From contig JAWZYV010000771.1 of the NCBI GenBank assembly GCA_038373885.1, forward strand, positions 806,001 to 870,000: a stretch of DNA of 64,000 bases. Reading direction: 5' to 3'. Below the pieces are notes generated by a model that did not search any database, was not told the DNA's origin, and was given only the letters and a program-made list of their open reading frames with translations. The first letter of the stretch is position 1; every line of letters begins with the position of its first letter. Shown here piece after piece: positions 31,167 to 42,422 of this stretch. The stretch is from Cheiracanthium punctorium (Eukaryota; Arthropoda; Arachnida; Araneae; Cheiracanthiidae). A program made the position numbers and the translations under genes.

Positions 31167-33655
31167 CTGACTGACTGACTGAGGTCTAGCTTCTCGGAGT
31201 GCCAGCGCAGCGCGCGTACCTCCAGTATGTAATGTTAGGGATGTTATTGTTGTGGATGTGCGTAGATAGCAGCGAAGCTGCCTGTATCAGTACAGAAAGT
31301 CATTTTTCTGGATGTTGGGTGTGCATGTCGACCCTTCCTCCCCACCACCATAGGTGGTCTTCACAGGAAGGGTTGCTCGACGTGTGTGGCGTGTAAGGGC
31401 TTAAGGTTGATCTTGAAGGGCATGGAGAACAGCCTTGGGGCGTTTTCTATGCTGTGGGTCCGACGGCTCATAATCTGGTAGAGTGGCAATAATTTCGTTA
31501 GGAACGTTTCGTATGTTCCTGTAGAATCTCTTGGAGATTTTCAGTAAGTGGTGCTTGAGGGTCTTCATACAGAGGTCTTTGAGTATGATGTTGTTGGCAA
31601 GTAGTGGGTGACCGTAACGGATGGTTCGTAGAAATTTACTTTCTTTTGCCACTAGGGCTTTGATGTGGGTGTTTGCCGCATAGGCCCACACCGGGGCAGC
31701 ATATGTGGCCAATGGTCTAACAGTGGCTTTGTATAAAAGCACTTTGTTCTGTGTGCTGAGTTTGCGCGTATATATGAGGCTGGAGATTCTCTGGAAGGCT
31801 CCGGTCATCTTGCCTCTGGTTCTATTTATGTGCTTCTTCCAAGTAAGCAGTTTGTCAATTTCGACACCAAGATATGGTGCGCTATCAGCCCATTCCAGTA
31901 CCGTGTTGTCGACATGTAAACGGGAGGGTGGGAATTTCCTTCCAACGGAGAGTGCCTTGCATTTGGAAGGGTTTAACTTTATTTTCCAATTCCGCATCCA
32001 CAACTCAAGTTGGTTAATGTGGTGTTGGAGATACGTGTGGAGCGTTCTTGCGTTCTTGGCTCTGCCGATGATAGCAGTGTCATCCGCATACAAGGCAATA
32101 TCAGTGGTTTGGTTTCTGGGTATGTCGTTTACATAGAGACTGTAAAGGGTTGGGCCTAGGATTGAACCTTGTGGCACTCCACTCTTGATGGGAAAGTTGT
32201 CCGAGACAGCATCTTGTATTCTGACCGAATAGCTGCGTCCCTGTAGATAGTTGTAAAGGAGATGGACAAGAGAGTCTGGCACGACCATACCGAACAGTTT
32301 GTAAATGAGTCCGACGTGCCAGACTTTGTCGAATGCCTTTGAAATGTCGAAAAGGACAATCGCCACACTGTCTTTAGCTTGGACGGCTTCAGTCAGATGT
32401 TCGACTACCCTGAGGAGTTGATGTGTAGTACTATGGCGACTTCTAAAACCAAATTGTTCTGGTATCAGAATACTGTTGCTTTCGAGGTGAGTGGCGAGAC
32501 GGTTCAGTATGACCCTTTCCACAACTTTGCCAAGTCCGCAGAGCAAACTGATAGGTCGGTAAGATGTTGGGTTAGTGAGATCCAAGCCTTGTTTTGGAAT
32601 AGGGCAGATAATAGCTTTTTTCCAAGTTTCAGGGTAGTATTGAAGCTTCAAGATAGCATTTGTGATACTGGTGAACCGGAGGATGGTCTTGGCCGGTAGG
32701 TTTTGAATGACCGTATTGGAGATTTGATCATGCCCAGGGCACTTTTTCTTTTTTAATTTGGCGATGATGTCGATAATTTCTGAGGGTAGGACACCTTCGA
32801 TGGGGATCGTGGGTGGGGTTTGAAGACGAGAAGTAACTTCGTTCTCAATATCAATATCGGAGAGTAGACTGTTAGTAAACTGTTCCTGATAAGCGAGTGC
32901 AATAGCGTTGGCCTTATCCTTGTTGTAAAGAGCGTATGAATTGCCCTTACGAATAGGCGGGAAGTCAGTCCTTTTCGTGGTGAGCTTTTTCATCGCTCTC
33001 CAGACCGAGGAGTCTTCAGTTGTTAAGGTGGAAAGGTGGTCGGCCCAGGCTTGCTGCTTGTGATTACGTATGGCTGTGCGAGTTTCAGCTTGTAGGCGTT
33101 GGAACACCACACGATCCGCGGGGTACCTGCTCCGTTGGTAGATCTTACGGGCTTGGTTCTGTGCGTGAATCATCAGACGGATGTCCGGGGGCAGGTAGGT
33201 AGTGAGGTGGTCCTTGGCGGGACGAGAGGCTGCTTTAAGTGCTTTGTTAATGTCCTGAGTCAGTAAAGAGACCTCATCATCAATGTCATTGATGCTGTTT
33301 ATCCGGGGCATTCGGAGAGGGTCGCTGATGAGGTGACTGGCAAAGAGGTTCCAATCCGTTATAGTTCTGCGTTTCTGTGCCGTTGTTTCATAACTGATGG
33401 TAATGGTAGACACAATGGGGAGGTGGTCAGATGTAAACATCTGTAGTGTTGCCACATCCGGGTATTGATGTAAGTTTCTGTGAAGCATGTAGTCGATGGT
33501 GGAGCTACTGCTCTCAGCAAAGTGAGTAGGAGTGGAAGGGAATGCCATGAGGATGTGTTCTTCCATGAGTAACTTCAGGAGATTGGTTCCATAAGTGTTG
33601 TTGTATTTGCAGCCCCAAGCCAGGTGGTGGGCGTTAAAGTCCCCCATGACAATGT
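31167..33655 (-). mobile_element. 5'-truncated Jockey-like LINE with perfect 15 bp target duplication
   Basis: TAAAATCCAATAAGA is duplicated at 31152-31166 and 33656-33670. The element's 3' end, at the left, is (CTGA)4 read on the + strand. About 220 bp of 3' untranslated sequence precede it, then ORF2. The right end cuts ORF2 inside the endonuclease domain, the usual outcome of incomplete target-primed reverse transcription. Length is 2489 bp. Confidence 0.95.
31401..33655 (-). CDS. LINE ORF2: endonuclease C-terminus plus reverse transcriptase, 5'-truncated but open
   Basis: The frame is open for 751 codons within the element. By chance it extends a further ten codons into flanking DNA to an ATG at 33686. 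Numbering from that ATG, endonuclease motifs are GDFN (15-18), TIDYML (63-68) and SDHLPI (86-91). Reverse transcriptase motifs are CPGHDQISN (316-324), SYRPISLLCGLGKVVER (375-391), FGFRSRHSTTHQL, VLFDISKAFDKVWH (444-457), GVPQGSILGP (503-512) and catalytic YADD (533-536). The C-terminal part has RPLATYAAPVWAYAA. The order is that of Jockey-clade ORF2, which nicks the target and reverse-transcribes the element RNA. The missing endonuclease N-terminus should make it inactive. No stop or frameshift lies in the retained part, so it is young. Confidence 0.93.
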
Positions 33656-33670
33656 TAAAATCCAATAAGA

Positions 33671-35674
33671 GACATCGAACAAACAAAATTTCGCTGAACT
33701 TTGAGTCTCTAAAAAGAAAAACCTAAACCATGACAAGTGGGCACGCGCAGGATGTAGTAAGAAAGGAAAATCGACACACTAGTCACCTTTTTGTAAGGGT
33801 TTGGACTTTTTTAGGAGGCAAGATAGTGAAATTTCAGATAAATCAGGATATTATATTGGCTTTAATTTAGGATAAAACAATGTTTCTCGAAAATGGGTTC
33901 ATGAGTCGATTTATATCGCAAAATTTGCAAATGAATATGCTTGAAAATAAAATTATGACTTAGATCAGCAGTTCCAAATAATTGTGCAACAATTTCTCCC
34001 AACCAAGGATAATTTATGATGACGAACGCCCCTCCCCCTCACATTTCTTAGCAAACATACATTTTTTAATATCTTTAACAATGAATATTTAGTCTTATTA
34101 ATCCTACTAAATTTTAGTCCTACAAAATATTGTTATTGGTAATGTCTGAATAAACATTTTAGGAGAAAAAATTTTTGGAGTAAAAATAAGAATAAATGAA
34201 ATGAGTTTTTAAACATGCATTATCACTTGCACGTTGCCTTTCTCTCTCTCTCACCTCCCCGCCCTTCCTGCAGTTATGCGCGCACTATACCGGTTAGCAG
34301 TCTAAGTTAGTGCCGCTGACTTAGATGACAGTTTCATTCATTTTTCCAAAAAATAGCAATTTTTTTCAGTTAAAAATCACACACAAAAAAAGTAGGTAAA
34401 ACGTGGATTTTCAGAATTTTACAGAATTAGTTTTTAAGTAAATAAACATTAATATTAGAGTTGCCAACTGCTCTGGAATATCATTAACCGCTTTTTTAAA
34501 CTTTAATTTGTGGCTTAACATATTGCAAAATTTCGAGGTCAAACGTGTAGGCGTATTACCATTTAAAAATATTTACAAAAAATTTCTGATTTCAAAAAGT
34601 GGTTAATTATATTCCGGAGCAGTTTGCAACTCTGATATTATATATATCAATTGAAAATTTTTAAGCCGATCGCTCAATGTGCATTTTATTACGTTTTACG
34701 AGTGTAACTGGATACCTTCATTACAAATACGTACGTTACGTTTATGTAAGTTAGGAATATCTTCTAAACTTTATTTCTGCAGAAATTCTGCTTTAACCTG
34801 AAACATGATAAAGCCACTCTTTGCTTTCTTTCAAAGAGTCTTTAGATAATTAGAATAAATTTATCATTCTTATTCAAATAAACATACCGTGTATAACTCA
34901 TACTCACCCTCAAAAATGCATTTACAAAACTTATATAAAGATACAGAAAATACGCTGATACACATAAGAAAATCTTGACAAATTTTATAGGTTTATACAC
35001 ATCAGCATAGAAGCAATTTACTTTCATTTACACTTACAAATTAAAGTTATGTTCGAGCAAAATTACAATAAACTTTTAATATTCTTATTCAAATGAATAT
35101 GTGTCTCATTCTTATTTCATACACTTAGAAATGCATAATTATATACTATCAAAAGTACAGGTTAATAAATTTATGTATAAAAGAAAACCTTACTATACCC
35201 CCCCCCAAAAAAAAAAAATATATATATATATATATTCATATCTACATCATTTTGAAATCATAAGAGCATTTTACTCTCATTGTCTACTTTTAGACACAAA
35301 AGATTCGTTCGAGCAAAATTAGATTATACTATTCTTATTCAAATAAATATGCTCAATGTTTTCATGCTTTGTTCATACTCTCAGAAATGCATATACAGAC
35401 ATTAAATCAAAATTCATGCTTAGTTCATACTGTCAGAAACGAATATACAGATATAAATCAAAAATATAGGTTAATAAATTTATGTACAAATGAAAACCTT
35501 ACTATCTCCATTATTTAACAATGTGTCTTAATTGAAAAAATGATTTCTTTTCAAAAAATCTTTCCTAGCTTTAGACACGGCAAATCGTTGAATAACACCA
35601 TCAAATTCTTCTTTTCTTGAAAAAGAAGACTCAATCACTAACACTCCTCGTTTTTGTCAAGTTTGGGGATTGTA
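33671..35674. other. unassigned AT-rich stretch
   Basis: Two loosely repeated segments (TACAGATATAAATCAAAA, and GTTAATAAATTTATGTA at about 35160 and 35470) suggest a local old duplication. A (TA)n tract lies at 35219-35234. No gene was seen. Confidence 0.4.
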
Positions 35675-36277
35675 CTGACTGACTGACTGACTGAGGTCTA
35701 GCTTCTCGGAGTGCCAGCGCAGCGCGCGTACCTCCAGTATGTAATGTTAAGGATGTTATTGTTGTGGATGTGCGTAGATAGCAGCGAAGCTGCCTGTATC
35801 AGTACAGAAAGTCATTTTTCTGGATGTTGGGTGTGCATGTCGACCCTTCCTCCCCCCACCATGGGTGGTCTTCACAGGAAGGGTTGCTCGACGTGTGTGG
35901 CGTGTACGGGCTTAAGGTTGATCTTGAAGGGCATGGAGAACAGCCTTGGGGCGTTTTCTATGCTGTGGGTCCGACGGCTCATAATCTGGTAGAGTGGCAA
36001 TAATTTCGTTAGGAACGTTTCGTATGTTCCTGTAGAATCTCTTGGAGATTTTCAGTAAGTGGTGCTTGAGGGTCTTCATACAGAGGTCTTTGAGTATGAT
36101 GTTGTTGGCAAGTAGTGGGTGACCGTAACGGATGGTTCGTAGAAATTTACTCTCCTTTGCCACTAGGGCTTTGATGTGGGTGTTTGCCGCATAGGCCCAC
36201 ACCGGGGCAGCATATGTGGCCAATGGTCTAACAGTGGCTTTGTATAAAAGCACTTTGTTCTGTGTGCTGAATTTGCG
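35675..36277 (-). mobile_element. second, shorter copy of the same LINE
   Basis: The 3' end is (CTGA)5 (35675-35694). It follows 31183-31770 with a handful of substitutions and is truncated at about 36277, within the last quarter of ORF2. Flanks TGGGGATTGTA (35664-35674) and TGGCGACTGCA (36278-36288) match at 8 of 11 positions and may be a decayed target duplication. Confidence 0.92.
35912..36277 (-). pseudogene. LINE ORF2 C-terminal fragment
   Basis: It encodes the last ~120 residues of ORF2. By eye, the final 118 residues are identical to those at 31401-31754 although some codons differ, for example the AAA/AAG and GAA/GAG changes near 36152. The reverse transcriptase domain is absent, so it is nonfunctional. 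Confidence 0.9.
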
Positions 36278-36288
36278 TGGCGACTGCA

Positions 36289-36670
36289 ATTTCATTCAAA
36301 AATTAATTTGAAACTTCCGGGGACTTAATCTGTATTTAGACTTTTTTTTTCTTTTAAAAAATTGTCAGCATGCAATTTAGTATTATATATAATCAACAAA
36401 AAGGGGCCCCTTCACAAGGTGGGGCCCTGGGGATTTTTTCTCTGCTCCCCCTGTCCCTCTGCGCCACTGATCTTACGCGATATTGGCATCATTTTGACGT
36501 CATGAACAAGGAACAATTTGCAGAACTTGGATCCCAGTGTCTTACAAAGCAACTTTCATATTACACCATTCAGAGAAGGATGTTACTACAACTATAGCAT
36601 CAAAATGATTATTTAATCAAGATGCAAAATAAAATGCAATAGTTTAATAGTAATGATATTATGCAGGTTA
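36289..36670. other. unassigned stretch with hAT-like terminus
   Basis: GGGGCCCCTTCACAAGGTGGGGCCCTGGGG (36402-36431) followed by CTGCGCCACTG (36457-36467) looks like the end of a hAT-type element. The partner end was not found. Confidence 0.35.
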
Positions 36671-36829
36671 CAGTGGCGTAGCCAAAATTTTTCATGGGGG
36701 GGGCTGTTTACGAGTACAGCAGCTCATATATATGTATACGCGTGTGTGATAAGGGAGTGAAGAATATACATTTTGTATGACAAAATATTCCTCACGGGGG
36801 AAGGGGGCGGGGTCTTGGCTACGCCACTG
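36671..36829. mobile_element. hAT MITE, family 2
   Basis: It starts CAGTGGCGTAGCCAAAATTT and ends TTGGCTACGCCACTG. The interior has TATATATGTATACG and GAATATACATTTTGTATG. The flanking 8-mers (GCAGGTTA and GAAAAATA) do not match. Relatives lie at 39408 and 40361. Confidence 0.82.
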
Positions 36830-37692
36830 GAAAAATAATAATATTTCGATTGTATTATTTAATTTTCAGTCATGAATTTTATTCCATATTTTTTCAAGTA
36901 ACATGTTCCACAATATTTTTGTATTTATTTTCCTATATATGAGTATTTTATTCATAGAGAGTTTAGATTTTCCCTTTGTTCCAGGTATTCCCTTTTATCT
37001 TCTATAATTGAAAATCAACTGTATGGTTCTCTCCCTATCAGCCCACATACATTCCATGATAAGTTTTCGGTGATGCCAGATACTAGAAAAATAAATAAAT
37101 AAATAAGGTGTGGATATATTCCTGGCGATATGAAATAGTAAATTATTAGTACAAATATTTTTCATAAAATTAGTTTGTCTCTTATTTTAAATTAAATTTA
37201 AAATTTACAAATTTTTAAACTTAAAGGGTGATTTGAGGGGCACTTTTGTTGAGGTCCATGGCGTTTGTCCCCAATGCCCTGCCGGAAATCAGTTCCTGAT
37301 CACGAATTTAAAAGTGCATTAGAAACCCTTCAAACCCCCCTAGTGAAGTTCAAACTTGTGATGTACAAATTACGTCGCTTGGAATAATTCAAGTAGTTCT
37401 CCGAATCCTGTAAAGTGCAAATATTCACCTAAAGCTTTTCTACATTAATCTCTCTATATAAAGGAAGATGTCCTGACTCAATGACTGACTTTATGCAAAT
37501 ACTTATTTAAAATTCTTGTCCTTAAAAAAAAAAAAAAAAAAGGAGCTCTAAAATTTGTATTTATTTGTAGAAATTCAGATACAACTGACTTTTTAATATC
37601 TCCTCAGATTTTAATTTTAAGTAACTGATATTAAGTACCGATTTTTTTGCTACTCTTTTGTTCTAGGAGCAGTTCTAGACACACACACACAC
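36830..37692. other. unassigned AT-rich stretch
   Basis: No coding region was recognised. Features are A runs at 37523-37540 and a (CA)n run at 37680-37692 that abuts the next MITE. Confidence 0.4.
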
Positions 37693-38075
37693 CGGGGATG
37701 AGATGGCTCAGCCCGAGCGCGGGCACGAACCGATCTCGAGCTCTGTAATTCACGATTGCGTTCGGGCTCGGGTGCGTGAAAATTTTCTCCTTTATTATAT
37801 AACACCTTGAAACAAATTTTAAAAAGCCATTCGTGGGAAAAATAAACGTACTTATTAAAAAACAAAAATAGCTGCACGGGCGCCAAGAGGGTGCGTGTAA
37901 TTAATTTGTAGAAACGGCAAAATTTATTGTATTCTATCAATGAAGTAATTGAATTTTATTTATATTTTGCTGAAATTTCGGGCTCCGACTTGAAGAATAT
38001 TGCTCGGGCTCTGGCAGACTCGGATTAAAAGTCCTAGGGCTCGTGCTTCAAAAAATGAGCCCAAACTCATCTCTA
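37693..38075. mobile_element. hAT MITE, family 1, second copy
   Basis: Homologous along its length to 2706-3095 (TCTGTAATTCACGATTGCGT and AAAAAATGAGCCCAAACTCA are shared landmarks), with more substitutions in the CTCGGG blocks. Flanks ACACACAC and ACATACAA match at 6 of 8 positions, consistent with a decayed hAT duplication. Confidence 0.82.
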
Positions 38076-39407
38076 ACATACAACGCTATAAATAAATAAG
38101 TAATTATAATAATAAATTAAAACGAAACAATGGTTCATATTCCTTATAAATAAAAAAAATATTTTGCTGCATTGTGTATAATATTTAAATCATCTTGTAG
38201 AAAAGAAAAGAAAAAAACTGAAATCTCTACTGCTGTGTCTAATAATTTAATTAACACTTAATAAATATTTTTATTACATATGATATCTCTTATGAAAACT
38301 CTTCCACCCTACCTTTCAGTTTTTCTCTCATTTGAAGGCAATTTACGTTCAACATAAAAAAAAAAAAAAAGTTGTCTGTCATCTATACAAGAATAAAGAT
38401 GATTAAAAGCTGCATTTTAAAATGTAAAGAAGCAGTAAATGAGTCCCGATTTGTAAAAGTTATTACAAAGCAACTTAATTTTTCCCCACAAAAACGCTCT
38501 GTTGGTTTCTGAAAAATTCTCGTGTGACAAATATTATTCCTTTTCACACACTTTTGAGAACAAAAATTTCGGTTTCCCGTCCCATCCCAGAGTTGAATTT
38601 CTTTTCCCCTGCTCATACGTACATTACGTACAATCCCCCCCCCCTCAAGAATAGCAAGAATAGCCCCTCTTTGTCTTGCCCAGGGACAGCAATTTATCAT
38701 ACTCCCCCCCTACACCCAGGCCAGCGGCTAGCTCGTTGAATGACCCAGATGGCGCACTATTACGGCGGAGAATTTTCACAGAAATGTAGACTCGATAGTT
38801 TTGTTTATAGCTAATTTATTTTTCATCAAATATTTTTTCTTTTTATTGAAAAATCAGTAAACACATTGAGCATGAATCTCACGTTTACGAAATTCGTTTA
38901 TCTTAATTAGCAAATATTTTATGGCTGTTCAAACACAAAAAACCCGTTTTTCCCAACTTTAATTGAATATTAAAAATATTAATAGAACTGATATCAAAAT
39001 TTTAGAAAATACATAATCTTTATCGCATTACTATCTTGGCAAGGAAAAAAAAACTGATTCAAAATAACAAAAATTGTAGACGTAGGACGAGATAATACAA
39101 TTCCCGTAGGTTAACATGGGAAGTCTCAGTTTCGTTTTCTACCAGCGTATGTCGCCTTTAAGTTCAAAACTCCGTGTTACTATGCCATTTATAAAGCAAA
39201 ATTAATAAAACTTACTGCTTCAATCTTACAAATTAGAAACAAGTGGTTGAAACAAGGCAATCGCAAAAACGAATCATTCCACACAATAAAAGTGACGTGC
39301 CTTATTAGGTCATGATAAAATAGTTATCCGATTAGAACACGCGCTGCCATCTAGTAGATTTGAGAGTATAATTTGCTTTTTTTTTTATGTACAAAAAGAC
39401 ATTTCTG
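38076..39407. other. unassigned AT-rich stretch
   Basis: C runs at 38635-38644 and 38704-38710 with nearby CCAGGCCAGCGGCTAG suggest a decayed hAT-type end. No coding region was recognised. Confidence 0.4.
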
Positions 39408-39577
39408 CAGGGACGTAGCCAAGGGGGGGGTGTCACAAAACCCCACCCCCCCCATGAGAAATTTTTTGCCATACAAAATGTATATTCTTCATTCCCTTAT
39501 CACACACTCGTATACATATATGTGAGTTGCAGTAGTCATAACCCCCCCCCCATGAAAAATTTCTGGCTACGCCACTG
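39408..39577. mobile_element. hAT MITE, family 2, inverted copy
   Basis: It starts CAGGGACGTAGCC and ends TTTCTGGCTACGCCACTG. The interior is the reverse of the copy at 36671 (CATACAAAATGTATATTCTT). Flanks CATTTCTG (39400-39407) and CATTTTTG (39578-39585) match at 7 of 8 positions, a hAT target duplication. Confidence 0.87.
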
Positions 39578-40138
39578 CATTTTTGGATCTGATATCTGGC
39601 AGTCACCTTTCAATAAAACAATTTATTAATGAGAAAGTAAATTATTAATATTATTTTAGAAATTAATTAATTATTTAGTAAAATATTAAATTTTAAAAAT
39701 GTTTTTTACATAAAAATCATTAAAAACTTGAAAAAAATGCCAATATAAATATTCACTTGAGATGTGGAACCTCAAGATGTCAATATTTTAAGCTGAAATT
39801 TGGAGACAATTGGTTTTAGCTAGTTTGACACCATTTAATGACTCAGGCAATGTGAATTTCGAGAAAAAGTTTTTTCGCTCCACCCTAATGGACAATTTTG
39901 GTGTCGGTCTATTTACTTTTAGTGGTTGTCGTTTATTATCTTCTTTCCATCTGTTAAACGGAGTTTCAAGCAAGACGCAATCTGGATAATAACGGGGCTC
40001 CATGTTTCAAAACGGTTAAATCATAGATTCCAATAACACATGGACACAGTAACAAATAAGGCTAAAAACTTTCAACCTTCCCAGACAAAAAAAAAAAAAA
40101 AAAAAAACAACTATTGTTTCCGTTAGAATGGGATAGAA

Positions 40139-40582
40139 CAGTGGTTCTCAACCTTTTAACGTCGTGCCCCCCCCCCAACAAAGGCTAACTTACAGTGGCG
40201 CCCCCCCTCACTTTTTCAGCATACATTGAGTTTTTTAATCTTTAATAATGAACATTTTAAGCGAAAATGGATATATTTTTGAGTAAAAATTGAGAATAAA
40301 TAAGATGATTTTTTAAAAACATGCATCACTACTTGCTCTATAGTTTTTCTCGCCCCCCCTCAGGGGCGTAGCCAGACATTTTTCAAGGTGGGGGGGGTTA
40401 CGACTACTGCAACTCATATATATGTATACTTATGTGTAATAATGTAGTGAAGAATATACATTTTGTATGCCAAAAAATTTCTCATGGGGGGTTATGACCC
40501 CCCTAACCCCCCCTTGGCTACGCCCCTGCCCCCCTGCAAACGTTCTCCGGGGGGCGAGCCTCCCTTGGGTTGAGAAACACTG
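40139..40582. mobile_element. hAT MITE, family 3, inside hAT-b copy 3
   Basis: It starts CAGTGGTTCTCAACCTTTTA and ends GGTTGAGAAACACTG. Flanks GGATAGAA and GTCTAGAA resemble the single uninterrupted site GGACTAGAA preserved at about 51949-51957 in hAT-b copy 2. That confirms an insertion with an 8 bp duplication. It contains a family 2 MITE. Confidence 0.9.
40361..40528. mobile_element. hAT MITE, family 2, nested in family 3 MITE
   Basis: It starts CAGGGGCGTAGCCAGACATT and ends CCCCTTGGCTACGCCCCTG. Flanks CCCCCCCT and CCCCCCTG are compatible with a duplication but lie in C runs. The interior matches 36671-36829. Confidence 0.85.
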
Positions 40583-42422
40583 GTCTAGAACATATATTCT
40601 GTGTCTTTATTCTCTCCCTCACTTCTCCTCCGAGCCAATGAGTTCGTCGAATTCACAACTGCTGCAAAAGACAGAAAACCTTTCTTCGGCTGTGTCTTAG
40701 CTAAAACACCCAATGCTATCCTAAGCCGGAGAAACTGCTTACGTACTCGTTACCATGGCAACGGTGCTGCCAATTCAAGTTCTGGCAACGGTGCTGCCAG
40801 AAAGAATCTTTCTCCTCTCTCGGAGGCCTCGGCTGTACCTACGACTTTCGCAGTTGAATTGCGGGAAGATCAAAGGGTTTTTTTTCTGAATGAGCGATCC
40901 GGCCGTTACTACAAAACTTTTTTTTTTGAGATTTTTTTTTAATTTACCATAGGATTTCCATAATTCTAATCTGAATTTAAGAAAGTTAGTAGAATAAAAT
41001 ATTTTAAAGTATGTGCTGATAATTTCGAGTGCAGCCCGGCTGTACTTGCTGTATCCCACGAACCGCCACTGCCGGGGCGGACCGACCTCCCCCCCGCCCC
41101 CGCCTTGCTACGCCACTGAACAAAATGGTTGGGATAACTTAAATGTTTCTTGACGAGGTTATACAAATGAAGAAAATTTTCATGCTAGCGAATTATTGTC
41201 ACAAGACTGAGTTAACTAAGGCCGTTTCTTTTCTCGGAAGCATACCTCAGTAGTATCATCTTACTTCTATGTTTTAAAAATCTATTAAAATCTCATAAAA
41301 AACCACCCTTACGCTTTGTATTTATTTTTTATTATCTTCGCAAGGAAAATAAAAGTGCGTTTCAATCTAGTGATGAACAAAATTAGATATCTCTCTTTTA
41401 AACACATAAGAAAGGTGGTTTTAAAGAAAACGGAGAATAGGTGTTTAACGCGATCGGTTTACATTAAACTCATTCAAAAGTCCTGCGGCGCCTATTAATT
41501 TTTAAACGGAATTGTTCTGAGAGCAAACGGGTGCACCATGTAGGCAGGAACATTGTCTTGGTGTTTACGCTCACTTCAATTGTAAGAAGGACCATCACTT
41601 ACGGTGGGTTAGAGCCACACGCTCTTAAACTTAACTAACAGTAAACAAAAAATTTAAATAATACGTCATGAATTTTTGAAAGAAATGTTGAATTCTGCTG
41701 AAATAATAAAATCTGCATCATGGACAATTTTCAGAGGGAGCGATTACTCATGTAGGCGGAAACTATTTCCTGAAATGTACGCCCACATAAGTTGTAAAAA
41801 GGCTTGTGAAGTTCCGTGGGCAAGAAACGCAGGATTTTGAGCTCTCCAAACAGTAAAACAAAAATTTCATTAAAAATTTAGATAATCTATCTTGTTCTTT
41901 GAAAGTAATGATGAATTCTGCTGAAATAAAAAAATCTGCTTCATAAATAATTTAAGCAACCGTTTGCGCATGTAGTTGGAAACCTCTTTATGATATTTTC
42001 GATCACATCATTTGAAAGAAAAGGTTTTGACTTTCGGTAGGTTAGGAACACTGATTTTTCACAAAAAGTAAAAAGAAAAAAAAATTAATTAATAATTAAA
42101 ATAACCCATCGCGGTTTTTGAAAGATTAATTTTGCTGAAATAATAAAATCTACATTCTGATAACCCGAAGATGAGGTTGGCTTTACTATCGGAAAACCAT
42201 TTTGTGTTATTTGACTGGCATTACTAGAAAACACTCAAAACAGATTTTTCATTTTCGGAGATAAAACAATGGGTTTTTTGGGGGAAGCGAGGAGGGCTAG
42301 TTAAACAAAGCACGCACTTTACCAAATCTTTTAGTGATAAGCGGCAATTGCTCTGTTTCAGCTGTTGATAGGGCAAATGGGGACACTTGCGAGCGACTCA
42401 CTGCACAACGCGAAAGTCGCGT

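Larger units (their letters stand above)
39890..41071 (-). mobile_element. hAT-b family, copy 3, one end only
   Basis: It matches the right end of the copy at 49199-52416 (from about 51725) through TCAGTCTATTTTCTTTTAGT-like sequence to GCTGTATCCCACGAACCGCCACTG. It is interrupted by the MITE at 40139-40582. The left boundary is an AGGGTGGAG-type junction at about 39880. Confidence 0.82.

Noticed and set aside
31705..32136. 143-codon plus-strand frame
   Set aside because: It lies antisense to the reverse transcriptase ORF2 and has no independent support.
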